This document shows positions 1 to 9,864 of a stretch of 64,000 nt of DNA, one piece after another. A program made the position numbers and the translations under genes. Source of the DNA: Paludibacteraceae bacterium (GTDB taxonomy: Bacteria > Bacteroidota > Bacteroidia > Bacteroidales > Paludibacteraceae). Position 1 is the stretch's first letter; each line of letters opens with the position of its first letter. The stretch spans positions 1-64,000 of the forward strand of contig JAKSKX010000014.1 of the NCBI GenBank assembly GCA_024401535.1, given 5' to 3'. The notes under the pieces are model-generated. The model was not told where the DNA came from. It saw only the letters and a list, made by a program, of their open reading frames with translations, and did not search any database.

Positions 1-99
1 AAGGACGAGACAAAGACTCTTACAGACTCGCAGATTGACGGAATCATGCAGAAGATGATCAAGAACTTCGAGAACAAGCTAGAGGCTAAGATTAGATAA
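1..99 (+). CDS. pheT: Phenylalanyl-tRNA synthetase beta subunit, 3' end (partial)
   Basis: An open frame enters at base 1 and ends at TAA 97-99, giving the last 32 residues. The stretch TLTDSQIDGIMQKMIKNFE followed by a basic end resembles the C-terminal anticodon-binding (FDX-ACB, B8) end of PheT, where 'TLTD..ID.IM..LI..FE..L.A.IR' is typical in Bacteroidota. PheT forms the alpha2-beta2 enzyme that charges tRNA-Phe in the cytoplasm. Only the tail is visible, so the call rests on recognising this motif. It lies 35 bp before yebC on the same strand. Confidence 0.75.
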   Translation, partial: KDETKTLTDSQIDGIMQKMIKNFENKLEAKIR

Positions 100-134
100 T
101 AGATAATTAAAACACATATAATTTTTACAGAGAC

Positions 135-863
135 ATGGGAAGAGCGTTTGAGTACCGCAAGGCTACAAAGCTTAAGAGATGGGGTCACATGGCCAAGACT
201 TTCACTAAGATTGGTAAGGAAATCACTATCGCTGTTAAGGCAGGTGGTCCAGACCCAGATGGTAACCCAAGACTAAGAGCATTGATTCAGACTGCCAAGT
301 CTGAGAACATGCCAAAGGATAACATCGAGCGTGCTATCAAGCGTGCAACAGATAAGGATACTGCAGACTACAAGGAGGTAATCTATGAGGGATACGGTCC
401 TGCTGGTATCGCTATTTTCGTAACTACTGCAACTGACAACACTACTCGTACTGTTGGTAACGTACGTAACTACTTCAACCGTAACGGTGGTCAGCTTGGA
501 ACTCAGGGTAGCCTTTCATTCCTTTTCGAGCACAAGTGCATGTTTACTGTTGCTGACAAGGATGGTCTTGACCTTGAGGAGTTCGAGCTTGAGCTTATCG
601 ACTATGATGTAGAGGAGGTTGAGCGCGATGACGAGGAGAAGACAATCTTCATCTCTGCTCCTTTCGAGAGCAACAGCAAGATCCAGGCTTACCTTGAGGA
701 GAATGGTTTCGAGATCAAGTCAGTTGAGTTCGAGTACCAGCCTAACGACTACAAGGAGGTTACTGCAGAGCAGCGTGAGGCAGTTCAGAAGATCCTTGAC
801 AAGCTTGAGGACGATGACGACGTTCAGGCTGTATTCCACAACATGAAGGAAGAGGAGGAGTAA
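135..863 (+). CDS. yebC: YebC/PmpR-family protein
   Basis: 242 residues, normal length for the family. The N-terminus MGRAFEYRKATKLKRW is the signature YebC start, followed by GHMAKTFTKIGKEI and the conserved core (AGGPDPDGNPRLR, NMPKDNIERAIK, YEGYGPAG, NRNGGQLG). YebC proteins are cytoplasmic. They were long annotated as transcription regulators, and newer work links some of them to helping ribosomes stalled at proline stretches; which applies here cannot be read from sequence. The C-terminus is acidic (DDDD and EEEE runs). The gene follows pheT by 35 bp with no terminator between, so it may be cotranscribed, and it ends in a strong terminator. Confidence 0.95.
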   Translation: MGRAFEYRKATKLKRWGHMAKTFTKIGKEITIAVKAGGPDPDGNPRLRALIQTAKSENMPKDNIERAIKRATDKDTADYKEVIYEGYGPAGIAIFVTTATDNTTRTVGNVRNYFNRNGGQLGTQGSLSFLFEHKCMFTVADKDGLDLEEFELELIDYDVEEVERDDEEKTIFISAPFESNSKIQAYLEENGFEIKSVEFEYQPNDYKEVTAEQREAVQKILDKLEDDDDVQAVFHNMKEEEE

Positions 864-888
864 TCCACATCCATTCATACAAAACAGA

Positions 889-914
889 AAGGCGACTTTT
901 CAGTCGCCTTTTTT
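889..914 (+). terminator. Rho-independent terminator after yebC
   Basis: Nine-bp perfect stem AAGGCGACT / AGTCGCCTT with a 4-nt loop, then a run of T. It starts 26 bp after the yebC stop. Confidence 0.92.
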
Positions 915-959
915 GTTATCCAATTACCACTGCTTTACAAGGGGAAACAAACCGCAAAC

Positions 960-1001
960 AAAAGGGAAGGCGGTAATCCACGAAAGATTACCGCCTTTCC
1001 C
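960..1001 (-). terminator. Terminator after the repeat-protein operon
   Basis: Stem GGGAA-GGCGGTAATC / GATTACCGCCTTTCCC with one bulged base. Read on the minus strand it is followed by TTTTGTTTG, as expected just after the minus-strand gene that stops at 1026. Confidence 0.8.
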
Positions 1002-1025
1002 ATATATCAGTAAAATAGCCTTGCC

Positions 1026-4000
1026 TTACTTTCTTATCAAGTACTTCCTACCGTTCTTGATATACAATCCGTTTGGCAAAGAATTCAAGTCTGTGTTCTT
1101 TCCGATATACATTCCCGATGCCGAATATACATCACCGTCATTCTCATCCTCAGAAACAACGATTTCAAGGCCTGTAGCGTTCTCGTAACCGAATGATACG
1201 GCAACGTCACTGTTAGGCAACCAGAAGTCGTATTTGGCCATCAATTTAGTCTTGTTCAAGTCAGTGACACCGCTTGTGAACTGACAGCTTACTGTTCCCA
1301 TATAGCTGCCAACTGCATCCTCGTTGTCTGATGTAAACTTGACGCTTGCAACGGTCTTAGAGAAGAAGATTGAATCACCAACCTGAGAGAACTTGACACC
1401 CTTGACCAAAGCGTCACCAAGAAGTGTTGTACCAAACTCATCAACAGTAGAGAAGTCATGAATCATGACATCTGCCGTATTGTTAGAGTAGAACACAACT
1501 GAAATCTTTCCTATCGAAGAAGAACAGTTGCTCTCGTTCACATAGATATAAATTGAATCCGTGTAAGAGACTGAATCAACCACGATTGGAACAGAAGGAA
1601 TATCTCCACCACCTGTGTTAAGGTCAGTGTATCCGAACTGAACGCCTACGACCTGACCGATGCTTCCGCTCATATCAATGTCAATCAAAGCAGTCAGCTT
1701 GCGCTTGTCAAGGGAAGAAGACACATGAGTCAATGAAACTGGGATTTCTCCGAGCATAGCACCCATCTCGCTGTCGATAGTAATTGACTTCTCTCCGCTC
1801 AACCTTACGCTGTCATTGTCAACTGTGTAAGTAATACCAGGAACAACGATGTCACCAACCTCGATAGCCTCGTCACCGCTACCCATCACAAAGTTCTTGA
1901 TAGATAATGTACATGTTCCATCCTCAGCATAGTCAACAACGATGTCTGTCAACTGTGCAGGTGCGGAGTTGCCGTCAACTGACACAACCAAGGAATCAGT
2001 ATAGACTGCAGTGCCAGGTGTAAATGTAAGCACCGGCGAAGTGTTAAGGTTAGTGTTTCCGAACTCAACATCAACGACCTGACCAATGCTCTCGCTCATA
2101 TCAATGCCGATGTAGGCAACGAGCTTGCGCTTGTCAAGAGATGAAGATACATGATTAAGCTTTACTGGGATTTCTCCGAGCATAGCACCCATCTCGCTGT
2201 CAATAGTAATTGACTTCTCTCCGCTCAACCTTACGCTGTCATTGTCAACTGTGTAAGGGATACCAGGAACGATGATATCACCAACCTCGATAGCCTCGTC
2301 TCCGCTACCCATTGTAAAGTTCAGGATAGACAATGTACAAGTACCGTCAGTTGCATAGTCAACGATAATGTCAGTCAACTGCGCAGGAGCCCTGCTTCCA
2401 TCTACTGACACAACCAAAGAATCAGTATATACAGCCTTGCCAGGAGTGAACTTGTCGCCACCCTGCTCCTTAGCATAACCGAACGTAACATTGATTATCT
2501 GTGCTAGAGTCTGCTGCATATCTATGTCTATCACAGCCTTCAACTGCTTGTAGTTAAGCGTAGAAGAAGCGGAATAGATAGAGACTGGAACCTTGCCCAA
2601 GTCCGGACCAAGAGCGTCTGGATCGTCTGAAGTAATTGCTATTGACTTTTTGCCGGATATACGAATGCTGTCATTGTCAACAGTGTAAGTCATTCCGTCT
2701 AGAACAATGTCTCCGACCAAAACAGACTCGTCATCAGAAATCAAAGTGAAGTTAGGAATAGACAATGTGCAAGTTCCATCAGACTTGTAGTCAACATTGA
2801 TAGTTTGGCGCTGAGGTGCTGTAGAGTTACCGTTTACAGAAACCTGAAGTAGGTCTGTATATGCAACAGACTTGTCAACAGGTTCGATTGGAACAACAGC
2901 AGGCTCACCGAACTCACCGACTAGAGTCTGCTTAAGAAGTGACTGAAGGTCAAGAGTCAACTTACCTACAAACTCAGTCATGCTCTTGTCAGCTACACCG
3001 GAAACAGAAACCTTGACCTTGCCAAAGTCTGTACCTACTGCATCAGGATTTGCCGAAGTAATGCTTACAAGTCTTGTTCCGCTAATATAAACACTGTCAG
3101 AAACAGTCTTATAGGAAACGCTGTCAAGCTTGATGTCTCCTATCAACTGACCTGAACAAGCGAAGTCTCTGAACAGAACAGTAGCATAGTTGTCAGAGTA
3201 GTACTTGATATTAACATCAGCTATATAGTCATCCTCAAGTACTCCATCCCTATATACGTTCATATTGTCCTTGTAATCACTTTCCTTGACAGGGGTAACC
3301 ACCTCGACAGGAATCTCTGGAGCAACTGGACTGATACCGAATGTAACGTCAACCATCTGGTTCAAGCTTGAAGTCATGTCAATCTGTATCTTCATGACCA
3401 ACTTGTCGTATGACTTGGATGAAGCCGCAGAGACAATCTTAACAGGCACCAATCCAAGACCTGTACCAAGAGCCTCAGGATTATCTGAAGTGATGTTAAT
3501 GTTTCTTGAACCTGATAGTCTTATGCTGTCTTTTTCAATGATATATACAATGCTGTCAAGTACAATGTCTCCAATCAAAGAACCTCCGAAAGAGAAGTTT
3601 CTTATGGACAATGTAGCATAGTTGTTGTCATAGAAGTCAACCGACACAGGCTGAGCCATTGGTGCATTGGACTCACCGTTCACGCTAACTATCAAAGTGT
3701 CGGAAAACTCTGCTGTCTTTAGCAGCTGCACCTTAGGAGCGACATAGTAACCGAACTTCAAGACAATGCTCTCGCTAAGTAGTTTCTGCATGTCGATGTC
3801 GATAACTGCAGTCAACTTGCTGTAGTCCAAAGACGATGCAGAAGCCCTGATCACGATAGGAATCTCTCCCAACGAAGGTCCCATAGCGTCAGGATTTGAA
3901 GAAGTTATGACTGTTGACTTGCTTCCGGATATGCGTATGCTGTCCTCTGAGACAGTATAGTTCACTCCGTCAAGTACAATATCTCCAACCAAGTCACCTC

Positions 4001-6542
4001 CTATAGAGAAGTTAAGAATGGATAGCTTGGCTTCCCCGTTGTCATAATAGTCAACTGTGATAGTCTCCTTAGTTGCATCGCTCTCCTCTCCGTTTACCGA
4101 TAGCACGAAAGTATCAGTGTACTTCGCAGACTTCACCAAATCCCTGTAACCGAAAGCTACACCTACCATCTGCTTCAAAGTTGTCTTTGTCAAGTCGATA
4201 GTCAGGTTGGCTGTCATCTTGTCGTATGCAGTAGAGATTGCCGCGTCTTTAAGCTCTATATCCATCTCTGGGAAGAACTCGCCTATTGCTTCGACGTTGT
4301 CAGACACAAATGAAGTTGTCCTTACTCCCGAGACGTGTATGCTGTCACCACTGATTGTGTAGCTCAAGCTGTCCATGACAATATCTCCCAACAACTGTCC
4401 GTCAAGAGTGAAATCCTTGATAGAGAAGTTCACTGTCTCGTCATCATAGAAGTCAGTTCTAACCAACTGCTTGAAAACCGGCTGGCTCTCACCATTGATT
4501 GTAATAAGAAGGTTGTCTGTGAACTCCTTTGAGTCTATAACAGTACGTCTGTGGTTCTCGTCATTGTAAGTACCGAAACTGTATGTGCAATCACCGCCTA
4601 CAAATTCAGCAACCAACTTGAAGTATGTAAGTGTAGATGCTCCATTCACAGCACCATCCTTGACCAAGAACAAGCTGTCTCCCTTGGTATAAGGTATGTT
4701 TTCATAGAACAATGTATCACCCTCGGAAACGGCAAGAGCTATGTTTGCCACTCCTATGTTGTAGTAGTCAACCTTGACACTTGTCTGGTATGGCTTGATG
4801 TATCCAGTACCGCAGTTTGGAACAATATAGTCATTATATACGGCTGTCTTCTCTATTCTTGGAATAACACAAGTACCGTATTCGATAGTGTCCTTAGGGC
4901 CTTCAAACAAGATTGTAGAGGCAGATGCGACATACTTAATATTTATAGCATTATTATCAGCAGTGATGAAATATGTGTCATTGTCATCAGATGTCCATTC
5001 AAAGCCCGCACATACCTTATCATCTAATCTTACATCAACTGTATTGTTACTGTATATCTCTACCGAAGCCTGAATTTCCTCATCCAGTCTGACACCGTTC
5101 CTGATAGCACAAGCACTGCCAGAGTAGGACTTGACCAAGACTACGGGAGCAACGTACTCGTAACCGTACTGCAGGTCAACCACTATAGCCGAAGAAACCT
5201 GTATGTTCATCAAAGCCTGCATCTTGCTGTAGTCAAGCGAAGATGTACCCGAAACCTTAACTGGGACTGCACCCATCATCGCATAGCTTCCACCAAGAAC
5301 AACCTTGCTCTCGCCAGAGAATCGGATGCTGTCCTCGAATGTTGTATAGGATGCGCTTACAGCCACATCTCCGACATTTACAGAGCCTATTGTCAAATCC
5401 TTTAGAACGATTGAGCAGCTACCGTTGTCAAAGAAGTTCACAACAGCCTTCATGTCCTCTGTATTGGTGATGTTACCGCCAATGTTGGAAATGACGTTGT
5501 CAGTGTATTCGGCAGTTTTCAGAAGTTCTGCACCAGCCTTGAACTTGAACACGTACTCGTGCTTGTTCGCTGGGTTTACTGAAATGTCGTTACCCTCGAC
5601 AAGGATAGTCAGTGTGTTGTTTCCGCTGTCAAAAGTCTTTGTTACAGTTGCTGCCTTTGCGTCAGTAGTGTACTCCACAGCCATAAGCTCGTCGTATGGA
5701 GCGTCAACATCGTACATGTATGTACCCTTGTCAAAACCTGCAACCTCTGTACCCCCAAGCTTGACTGACAACAGGCTCGAGTTATAGATAAGCTCGACAT
5801 CGTCTATTGTCAAGTGGTCTTTCATAGTTGCTCCCGGTGTTGGGTTTGTAGAGAACGACACAAGAAGGTACCTGTCAGTATAGCTTACATTAGGTTCCTT
5901 GTAGCTTACAGCCTGGACGTTGCGCACCCAGTCCTCTGACACCCCGATAGGGAACTTGTTCTCTGCAGTCAGGTAGTCACCTACCCAGTTGGTCTTGTTG
6001 CTCTTGTCATACTCAGCCTGATAGGTGTCGATATAGTTCACCGGACCGTGTATGATGAAGTTTGCATTAGCCCCGTAAGTGCCGTCCTCGCCCCTCTCGA
6101 ACTTGGTATAGAACGAGATTGAGTCAGGCAGACCGGCAAGCTTCAAATGCTGGTTAGCAGTACCTATCTGGCTCTCGTTGTGGTTACCCTTGGCTGTTGC
6201 CGAAGTGGCTCCTGCCACAACAACACCCGAAGTAAGGTTTCCGTTAGCCTTGACTGTAATCAAGCCCAGAGCCTTGAACTGTATCGAACTGATCATGCAG
6301 GCTGACTCGGAGTTGTGTCCCTCAACCTTCTGCACCTGTTCCTTTGTATGGCCGTTCACCTGTCCCTTGTAGTTACCTATGGCAAGGTCAAAGGAGTGGA
6401 ATCCGTTACCTGGCTCAGACTCCGAAGTCCACGGCATCTCGAAGTCTCCGTTGGGTATCTGGTAAACTCCGTCCTCTGCCATGACTGACAGCGGAGCAAC
6501 CATCGCTACCGACGAAAGTATATGTGTAAAAATCCTATTCAT
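1026..6542 (-). CDS. Giant secreted protein: PCMD-like N-terminus plus tandem calycin-like barrel repeats
   Basis: 1838 residues with a signal peptide (about 1-22, cut after SVMA). Residues ~25-250 begin IPNGDFEMPW and resemble the PCMD (putative carbohydrate metabolism) domain. From ~339 to ~1780 come about eleven units of ~142 residues, nine clear and two degenerate. The pattern is YTD.L.VSVNG....., DYY.DG...LSI.NF, VGDIVLD...YTV..DSIRLSG, LGEIPV, KL.A.IDIDM, V.FGY, which matches calycin-like beta-barrel domains of Bacteroidales. The C-terminus (GLYIKNGRKYLIRK) resembles a short sorting tail, suggesting but not proving type IX export. Units at ~1361-1503 and ~1504-1646 are nearly identical even in DNA. 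It is the last gene of a three-gene operon; a surface or glycan-related role is inferred. Confidence 0.8.
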   Translation of the reverse strand: MNRIFTHILSSVAMVAPLSVMAEDGVYQIPNGDFEMPWTSESEPGNGFHSFDLAIGNYKGQVNGHTKEQVQKVEGHNSESACMISSIQFKALGLITVKANGNLTSGVVVAGATSATAKGNHNESQIGTANQHLKLAGLPDSISFYTKFERGEDGTYGANANFIIHGPVNYIDTYQAEYDKSNKTNWVGDYLTAENKFPIGVSEDWVRNVQAVSYKEPNVSYTDRYLLVSFSTNPTPGATMKDHLTIDDVELIYNSSLLSVKLGGTEVAGFDKGTYMYDVDAPYDELMAVEYTTDAKAATVTKTFDSGNNTLTILVEGNDISVNPANKHEYVFKFKAGAELLKTAEYTDNVISNIGGNITNTEDMKAVVNFFDNGSCSIVLKDLTIGSVNVGDVAVSASYTTFEDSIRFSGESKVVLGGSYAMMGAVPVKVSGTSSLDYSKMQALMNIQVSSAIVVDLQYGYEYVAPVVLVKSYSGSACAIRNGVRLDEEIQASVEIYSNNTVDVRLDDKVCAGFEWTSDDNDTYFITADNNAINIKYVASASTILFEGPKDTIEYGTCVIPRIEKTAVYNDYIVPNCGTGYIKPYQTSVKVDYYNIGVANIALAVSEGDTLFYENIPYTKGDSLFLVKDGAVNGASTLTYFKLVAEFVGGDCTYSFGTYNDENHRRTVIDSKEFTDNLLITINGESQPVFKQLVRTDFYDDETVNFSIKDFTLDGQLLGDIVMDSLSYTISGDSIHVSGVRTTSFVSDNVEAIGEFFPEMDIELKDAAISTAYDKMTANLTIDLTKTTLKQMVGVAFGYRDLVKSAKYTDTFVLSVNGEESDATKETITVDYYDNGEAKLSILNFSIGGDLVGDIVLDGVNYTVSEDSIRISGSKSTVITSSNPDAMGPSLGEIPIVIRASASSLDYSKLTAVIDIDMQKLLSESIVLKFGYYVAPKVQLLKTAEFSDTLIVSVNGESNAPMAQPVSVDFYDNNYATLSIRNFSFGGSLIGDIVLDSIVYIIEKDSIRLSGSRNINITSDNPEALGTGLGLVPVKIVSAASSKSYDKLVMKIQIDMTSSLNQMVDVTFGISPVAPEIPVEVVTPVKESDYKDNMNVYRDGVLEDDYIADVNIKYYSDNYATVLFRDFACSGQLIGDIKLDSVSYKTVSDSVYISGTRLVSITSANPDAVGTDFGKVKVSVSGVADKSMTEFVGKLTLDLQSLLKQTLVGEFGEPAVVPIEPVDKSVAYTDLLQVSVNGNSTAPQRQTINVDYKSDGTCTLSIPNFTLISDDESVLVGDIVLDGMTYTVDNDSIRISGKKSIAITSDDPDALGPDLGKVPVSIYSASSTLNYKQLKAVIDIDMQQTLAQIINVTFGYAKEQGGDKFTPGKAVYTDSLVVSVDGSRAPAQLTDIIVDYATDGTCTLSILNFTMGSGDEAIEVGDIIVPGIPYTVDNDSVRLSGEKSITIDSEMGAMLGEIPVKLNHVSSSLDKRKLVAYIGIDMSESIGQVVDVEFGNTNLNTSPVLTFTPGTAVYTDSLVVSVDGNSAPAQLTDIVVDYAEDGTCTLSIKNFVMGSGDEAIEVGDIVVPGITYTVDNDSVRLSGEKSITIDSEMGAMLGEIPVSLTHVSSSLDKRKLTALIDIDMSGSIGQVVGVQFGYTDLNTGGGDIPSVPIVVDSVSYTDSIYIYVNESNCSSSIGKISVVFYSNNTADVMIHDFSTVDEFGTTLLGDALVKGVKFSQVGDSIFFSKTVASVKFTSDNEDAVGSYMGTVSCQFTSGVTDLNKTKLMAKYDFWLPNSDVAVSFGYENATGLEIVVSEDENDGDVYSASGMYIGKNTDLNSLPNGLYIKNGRKYLIRK

Positions 6543-6558
6543 ATCCTTAATTCTATAA

Positions 6559-7506
6559 TTACAAACCTACGAACAATCCCAACGAGAAATAGATTGGGTA
6601 CATCTTGAAACTGATAGTCTCGAAATTGTCTGGGAACACGCTGTTCAATCCCCAGTCCAGATTGGCGAACGCACCGAAGTGCTTTGTTATCTTGTAGTCT
6701 GCGGCAAGCTCTGCGCCTACCAAACAGTTCCTCATGTCGTCCGAAAAGTCATACACAGCGTATGTGTCCTTAGAGAACTCCACCTTCTGGCCAGTGGGAG
6801 TGTCAACTCTCAGGTAACCGTCATATACGCTACCCTCGAAGCTCTTCTTTATGTTGAACTGAAGGTATGGTCCGACTCTCAGGTCAAAGCGCGGAGTGAC
6901 GCGGAACATGGCCTCTACGGGAACCTTTATGGACACTGTCTTGGCATTGGTCTCGTCAATACCGGTGTAGTATCCGGCCATCTCCTCGCCTTCCTGGACA
7001 ATGCTCATGTGGTAGTTCTTAACCCTTGCAGTGGTCTTCATGCCCTCGCAGGCAACACGCTCGCCAAGGTATATGCCCACACGCTGGTTGAAAAGCTTGT
7101 AGCCGTAGAACTCCTGCATGAACGCACCGTTAAGGCCGAAGCTGACAATCTCCCTTATTTCCTGTGGGATTGGGAACGGAGAAGTTCCACCCATGCACAT
7201 ACCCATGCGTACACCATAACCCCAACCCTTGACTGTTGTGTTGTAGTCGGCGAACGAAGGCTTTACCTTCTCCACGGGCAAGGTGTCATAATGGAATGCA
7301 AGGACATCGCTCTCGAAGTCACCGCTCTTGACAGGTGCAATAACCGAATCGACCGGTTCAACAGCAGCCACGGTATCCGATACATATACCACCTTTTCAT
7401 CCTCGATGATGACAAGTTCACCGTTATTCTGTACTGTCACTGTATCCTGCGCGTTTACAGCCAAGCATGACAGCGCAAACATATATGTCAAAAATCTCTT
7501 TCTCAT
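6559..7506 (-). CDS. Outer-membrane beta-barrel protein (PorT/OmpW-like)
   Basis: 315 residues with a signal peptide (~1-19, MRKRFLTYMFALSCLAVNA). After a periplasmic linker (~20-95) the rest alternates in amphipathic strands rich in Gly and aromatic residues (GWGYGVRMGMCMGG, RFDLRVGPYLQFNI, HFGAFANLDWGLNS) and ends in YPIYFSLGLFVGL with a final hydrophobic strand, typical of outer-membrane beta-barrels. It sits 6 bp after the PCMD lipoprotein and 16 bp before the giant repeat protein, so the three are likely cotranscribed and may work together at the cell surface. The precise function is unknown. The closest recalled groups are the outer-membrane beta-barrel (PorT-like) families of Bacteroidetes. 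Confidence 0.75.
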   Translation of the reverse strand: MRKRFLTYMFALSCLAVNAQDTVTVQNNGELVIIEDEKVVYVSDTVAAVEPVDSVIAPVKSGDFESDVLAFHYDTLPVEKVKPSFADYNTTVKGWGYGVRMGMCMGGTSPFPIPQEIREIVSFGLNGAFMQEFYGYKLFNQRVGIYLGERVACEGMKTTARVKNYHMSIVQEGEEMAGYYTGIDETNAKTVSIKVPVEAMFRVTPRFDLRVGPYLQFNIKKSFEGSVYDGYLRVDTPTGQKVEFSKDTYAVYDFSDDMRNCLVGAELAADYKITKHFGAFANLDWGLNSVFPDNFETISFKMYPIYFSLGLFVGL

Positions 7507-7512
7507 AACCTA

Positions 7513-8646
7513 CTACTCTTTGTCGTCAAACACCAACTTTAACTCGTCAACAGAGAATGTACTGCCGACTGCACCAGAGAACACACCACCCTCTACGCTC
7601 GAAGAGAACACCACAGCGATGTTGTATCCGAACTCTGCAAGCAAATCGTCGCTGACCTCCTTGGTGTATGTGAACGGAATAGAGACTTCCTTCCACTCAT
7701 CCTCGGAAAGCTTAGCGATGTCATCGTCGCTGATGAAGGCATACGCAACGATGTTAGGGTTAGTCTTGCCGTCGTCACCGTGCAGAAGTACGGGCTGTCC
7801 GTTGCTGTCAGTGTTGCGGTAAAGCACTGCATAGAAGTCCGGCTTGTCCTTCTTGTCAACCACCTTGCCGTTCTTGTCCTTATATACGTCACCGGCCTTG
7901 TACTTTGCCATGAACTTGACCTTGTAAGGCTTCAACTGGAAAGGCACACCGAACACAGTTGCCGCCATTGCGTCCTGAAGCGCATTGCTCACATCGAAGC
8001 TTCCGACAAACAGGTTTCCTGCGGCTATAGGCATACCGACCATAGCACCGAAGGAACCGGTGCTGCGAGTGATTAGCTGGACACCCTTTCCGTCATAGCC
8101 CTCGGCAGAGACCGTAGGATAGTCAGCCGGCTTAGCACTGCTGCGGCTAAGCTTGTATCCCGGATTACCAGTTGCCCAGAACTCGGCGTCATTGCCCTGC
8201 TTCCAGACATAGTACTTGTCAACACCCTTCTCGTTGAAAAGCTCGACATTCTCGAATTCCTCGTGACCGTCCCAGCACGCAAAGGTCTTGAATCTGATTG
8301 AGTACTGCTTGTTCCACTTCTTGTCCTCGCTCTTTGTTGTTGCAAGCAGCAGGGTCTCGCCGCCAACCAGCTCGCTGATTGTGTCGATAGTCGCGCCCTC
8401 AGTAAGCTCGAACTCGAAGCTGAGCTTTGAAAGGTCCGCAGTCTCCCTGACCTTGAACACAACCTTGCTCTCGGAAGTCGAAACCTCCTTGATTGTATCG
8501 TTTAGTGAATAGAACACCTCTGAAGGCTTCGGAGTATGCACCACAACCCTTAAAAGGTCACACTCTGCATTCGGAGCCTCGTCCTGAATGCACGAAGTCA
8601 TGCCCGCCAACAGAAGCAAAGCTAAAGAGTATAAAGTCTTTCTCAT
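7513..8646 (-). CDS. PCMD-domain lipoprotein
   Basis: 377 residues. The lipobox GMTSC puts the lipidated cysteine at residue 19. Residues ~25-125 form a beta-rich domain, and ~130-375 look like the PCMD domain of Bacteroidales surface lipoproteins (FENVELFNEKGVDKYYVW, FWATGNPGY, GKGVQLITRSTGSFG, LFVGSFD, PFQLKPYKVKFMAKY, YAVLYRN, FSVDELKLVFD). The layout resembles carbohydrate-binding jelly-roll domains, and the family name is only a putative one. It is the first gene of the operon, with a good promoter 30 bp upstream (8676-8707). The giant protein two genes on also begins with a PCMD-like region, which strengthens the functional link. Ligand unknown. Confidence 0.82.
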   Translation of the reverse strand: MRKTLYSLALLLLAGMTSCIQDEAPNAECDLLRVVVHTPKPSEVFYSLNDTIKEVSTSESKVVFKVRETADLSKLSFEFELTEGATIDTISELVGGETLLLATTKSEDKKWNKQYSIRFKTFACWDGHEEFENVELFNEKGVDKYYVWKQGNDAEFWATGNPGYKLSRSSAKPADYPTVSAEGYDGKGVQLITRSTGSFGAMVGMPIAAGNLFVGSFDVSNALQDAMAATVFGVPFQLKPYKVKFMAKYKAGDVYKDKNGKVVDKKDKPDFYAVLYRNTDSNGQPVLLHGDDGKTNPNIVAYAFISDDDIAKLSEDEWKEVSIPFTYTKEVSDDLLAEFGYNIAVVFSSSVEGGVFSGAVGSTFSVDELKLVFDDKE

Positions 8647-8675
8647 GTCAATTAGTTACATTTCTTAAAATCGAG

Positions 8676-8707
8676 CAAAGTTACTAAAAAACCGGCACAC
8701 TTCCAAA
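8676..8707 (-). promoter_or_regulatory. Bacteroidota promoter for the PCMD operon
   Basis: On the minus strand TTTG (8704-8707) is followed after 20 bp by TAACTTTG (8676-8683), matching the TTTG-N19/20-TAnnTTTG consensus of the primary sigma factor. The start codon is at 8646. Confidence 0.75.
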
Positions 8708-8797
8708 CTTACAAGACTTTTGTTTTCAACAAAATATGTCCGGCGCAAGAAAAGAATGATGCGGGCAAGCATCCCCTACCGCAAGCATCCGTACAAA

Positions 8798-8828
8798 AGA
8801 AAAGGAGGCGGCCGTAAAGCCACCTCCC
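8798..8828 (-). terminator. Terminator after purC
   Basis: Minus-strand stem GGAGGTGGC / GCCGCCTCC (one G-U pair, loop TTTACG) followed by TTTTCTTTTG, 25 bp past the purC stop. Confidence 0.85.
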
Positions 8829-8852
8829 TATGAATTTCCCAAAGAAATTATA

Positions 8853-9803
8853 TTACTTCTTCAAATAATCGCTTACATTCTTCTCAATTCTCTGCGCAAG
8901 AGACGAAGCGTCAGCAGACTTCTCGAACTTTTCTCCGGTGATGTTCTCGTAAAGCTCAATGTAACGGTTAGAAATCGACTCTACGATAGCATCGGTCATC
9001 TCAGGCACCTGCTGTCCAGCCTTGCCCTGGAAACCGTTGTCCATAAGCCACTCGCGAACGAACTCCTTGGAAAGCTGCTTCTGAGGCTCACCTGCCTTGA
9101 ATCTCTCCTCGTATCCGTCAGCATAGAAGTAGCGCGAAGAGTCAGGAGTATGAATCTCGTCCATAAGGATGATTTTGCCGTCAGCCTTACCGAACTCGTA
9201 CTTAGTGTCAACAAGGATAAGTCCGCGCTTTGCAGCGATTTCAGTACCTCTCTGGAAAAGGGCAAGAGTATATTTCTCAAGCACAGCATACTCCTCGGCA
9301 GAGACAAGTCCCTGGGCGATAATCTCCTCCTTAGAGATGTCCTCGTCATGCTTTCCGATTTCAGCCTTAGTGGTAGGAGTGATGATAGGTGAAGGGAACT
9401 TCTGGTTCTCCTTCATACCCTCAGGAAGCTTAACGCCGCAGATTTCACGCACACCGCTCTTGTAGGCTCTCCATGCGCTACCGCAAAGGTAACCGCGAAC
9501 AATCATCTCGACAGGATAGCCCTCGCACTTGATACCCACAGTAACCATAGGGTCAGGAGTGGCAAGCTTCCAGTTAGGACAAATATCAGTAGTTGCATCA
9601 AGGAACTTAGCCGCAATCTGGTTTAGCATCTGTCCCTTAAATGGAATACCCTTGGGAAGGATAACGTCGAACGCAGAGATACGGTCTGTAGCCACCATAA
9701 CAAGACGGTCGCCCGACACTGAATATACATCTCTAACCTTACCGTGGTACACACTTGTCTGACCTTCGAAGTTGAAGTCAGTCTTTGTTAATGCATTGTT
9801 CAT
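8853..9803 (-). CDS. purC: Phosphoribosylaminoimidazole-succinocarboxamide synthase
   Basis: 316 residues from ATG 9803 ([12 protein letters not shown]). An in-frame extension to 9854 is hydrophobic and not part of the family. PurC makes SAICAR from CAIR, aspartate and ATP in purine synthesis. Visible signatures are [11 protein letters not shown] near the N-terminus (ATP-binding loop), [18 protein letters not shown], the [13 protein letters not shown] segment, [11 protein letters not shown] and the later [11 protein letters not shown] motif, all in family order. Length suits the ~310-residue Bacteroidetes form, which is longer than the ~240-residue enterobacterial one. It lies 61 bp after the glycosyltransferase on the same strand and may be partly read from that promoter. 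Confidence 0.96.
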   Translation of the reverse strand: MNNALTKTDFNFEGQTSVYHGKVRDVYSVSGDRLVMVATDRISAFDVILPKGIPFKGQMLNQIAAKFLDATTDICPNWKLATPDPMVTVGIKCEGYPVEMIVRGYLCGSAWRAYKSGVREICGVKLPEGMKENQKFPSPIITPTTKAEIGKHDEDISKEEIIAQGLVSAEEYAVLEKYTLALFQRGTEIAAKRGLILVDTKYEFGKADGKIILMDEIHTPDSSRYFYADGYEERFKAGEPQKQLSKEFVREWLMDNGFQGKAGQQVPEMTDAIVESISNRYIELYENITGEKFEKSADASSLAQRIEKNVSDYLKK

Positions 9804-9864
9804 TTCTATATACAATAATGTTATATAAACTCCAAATATGAAGATAGACGTCACAAGATGACGC

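Noticed and set aside
1026-6542. CRISPR-like regular repetition
   Set aside because: The periodicity is 426 bp and in frame; it encodes protein domains, not spacers.
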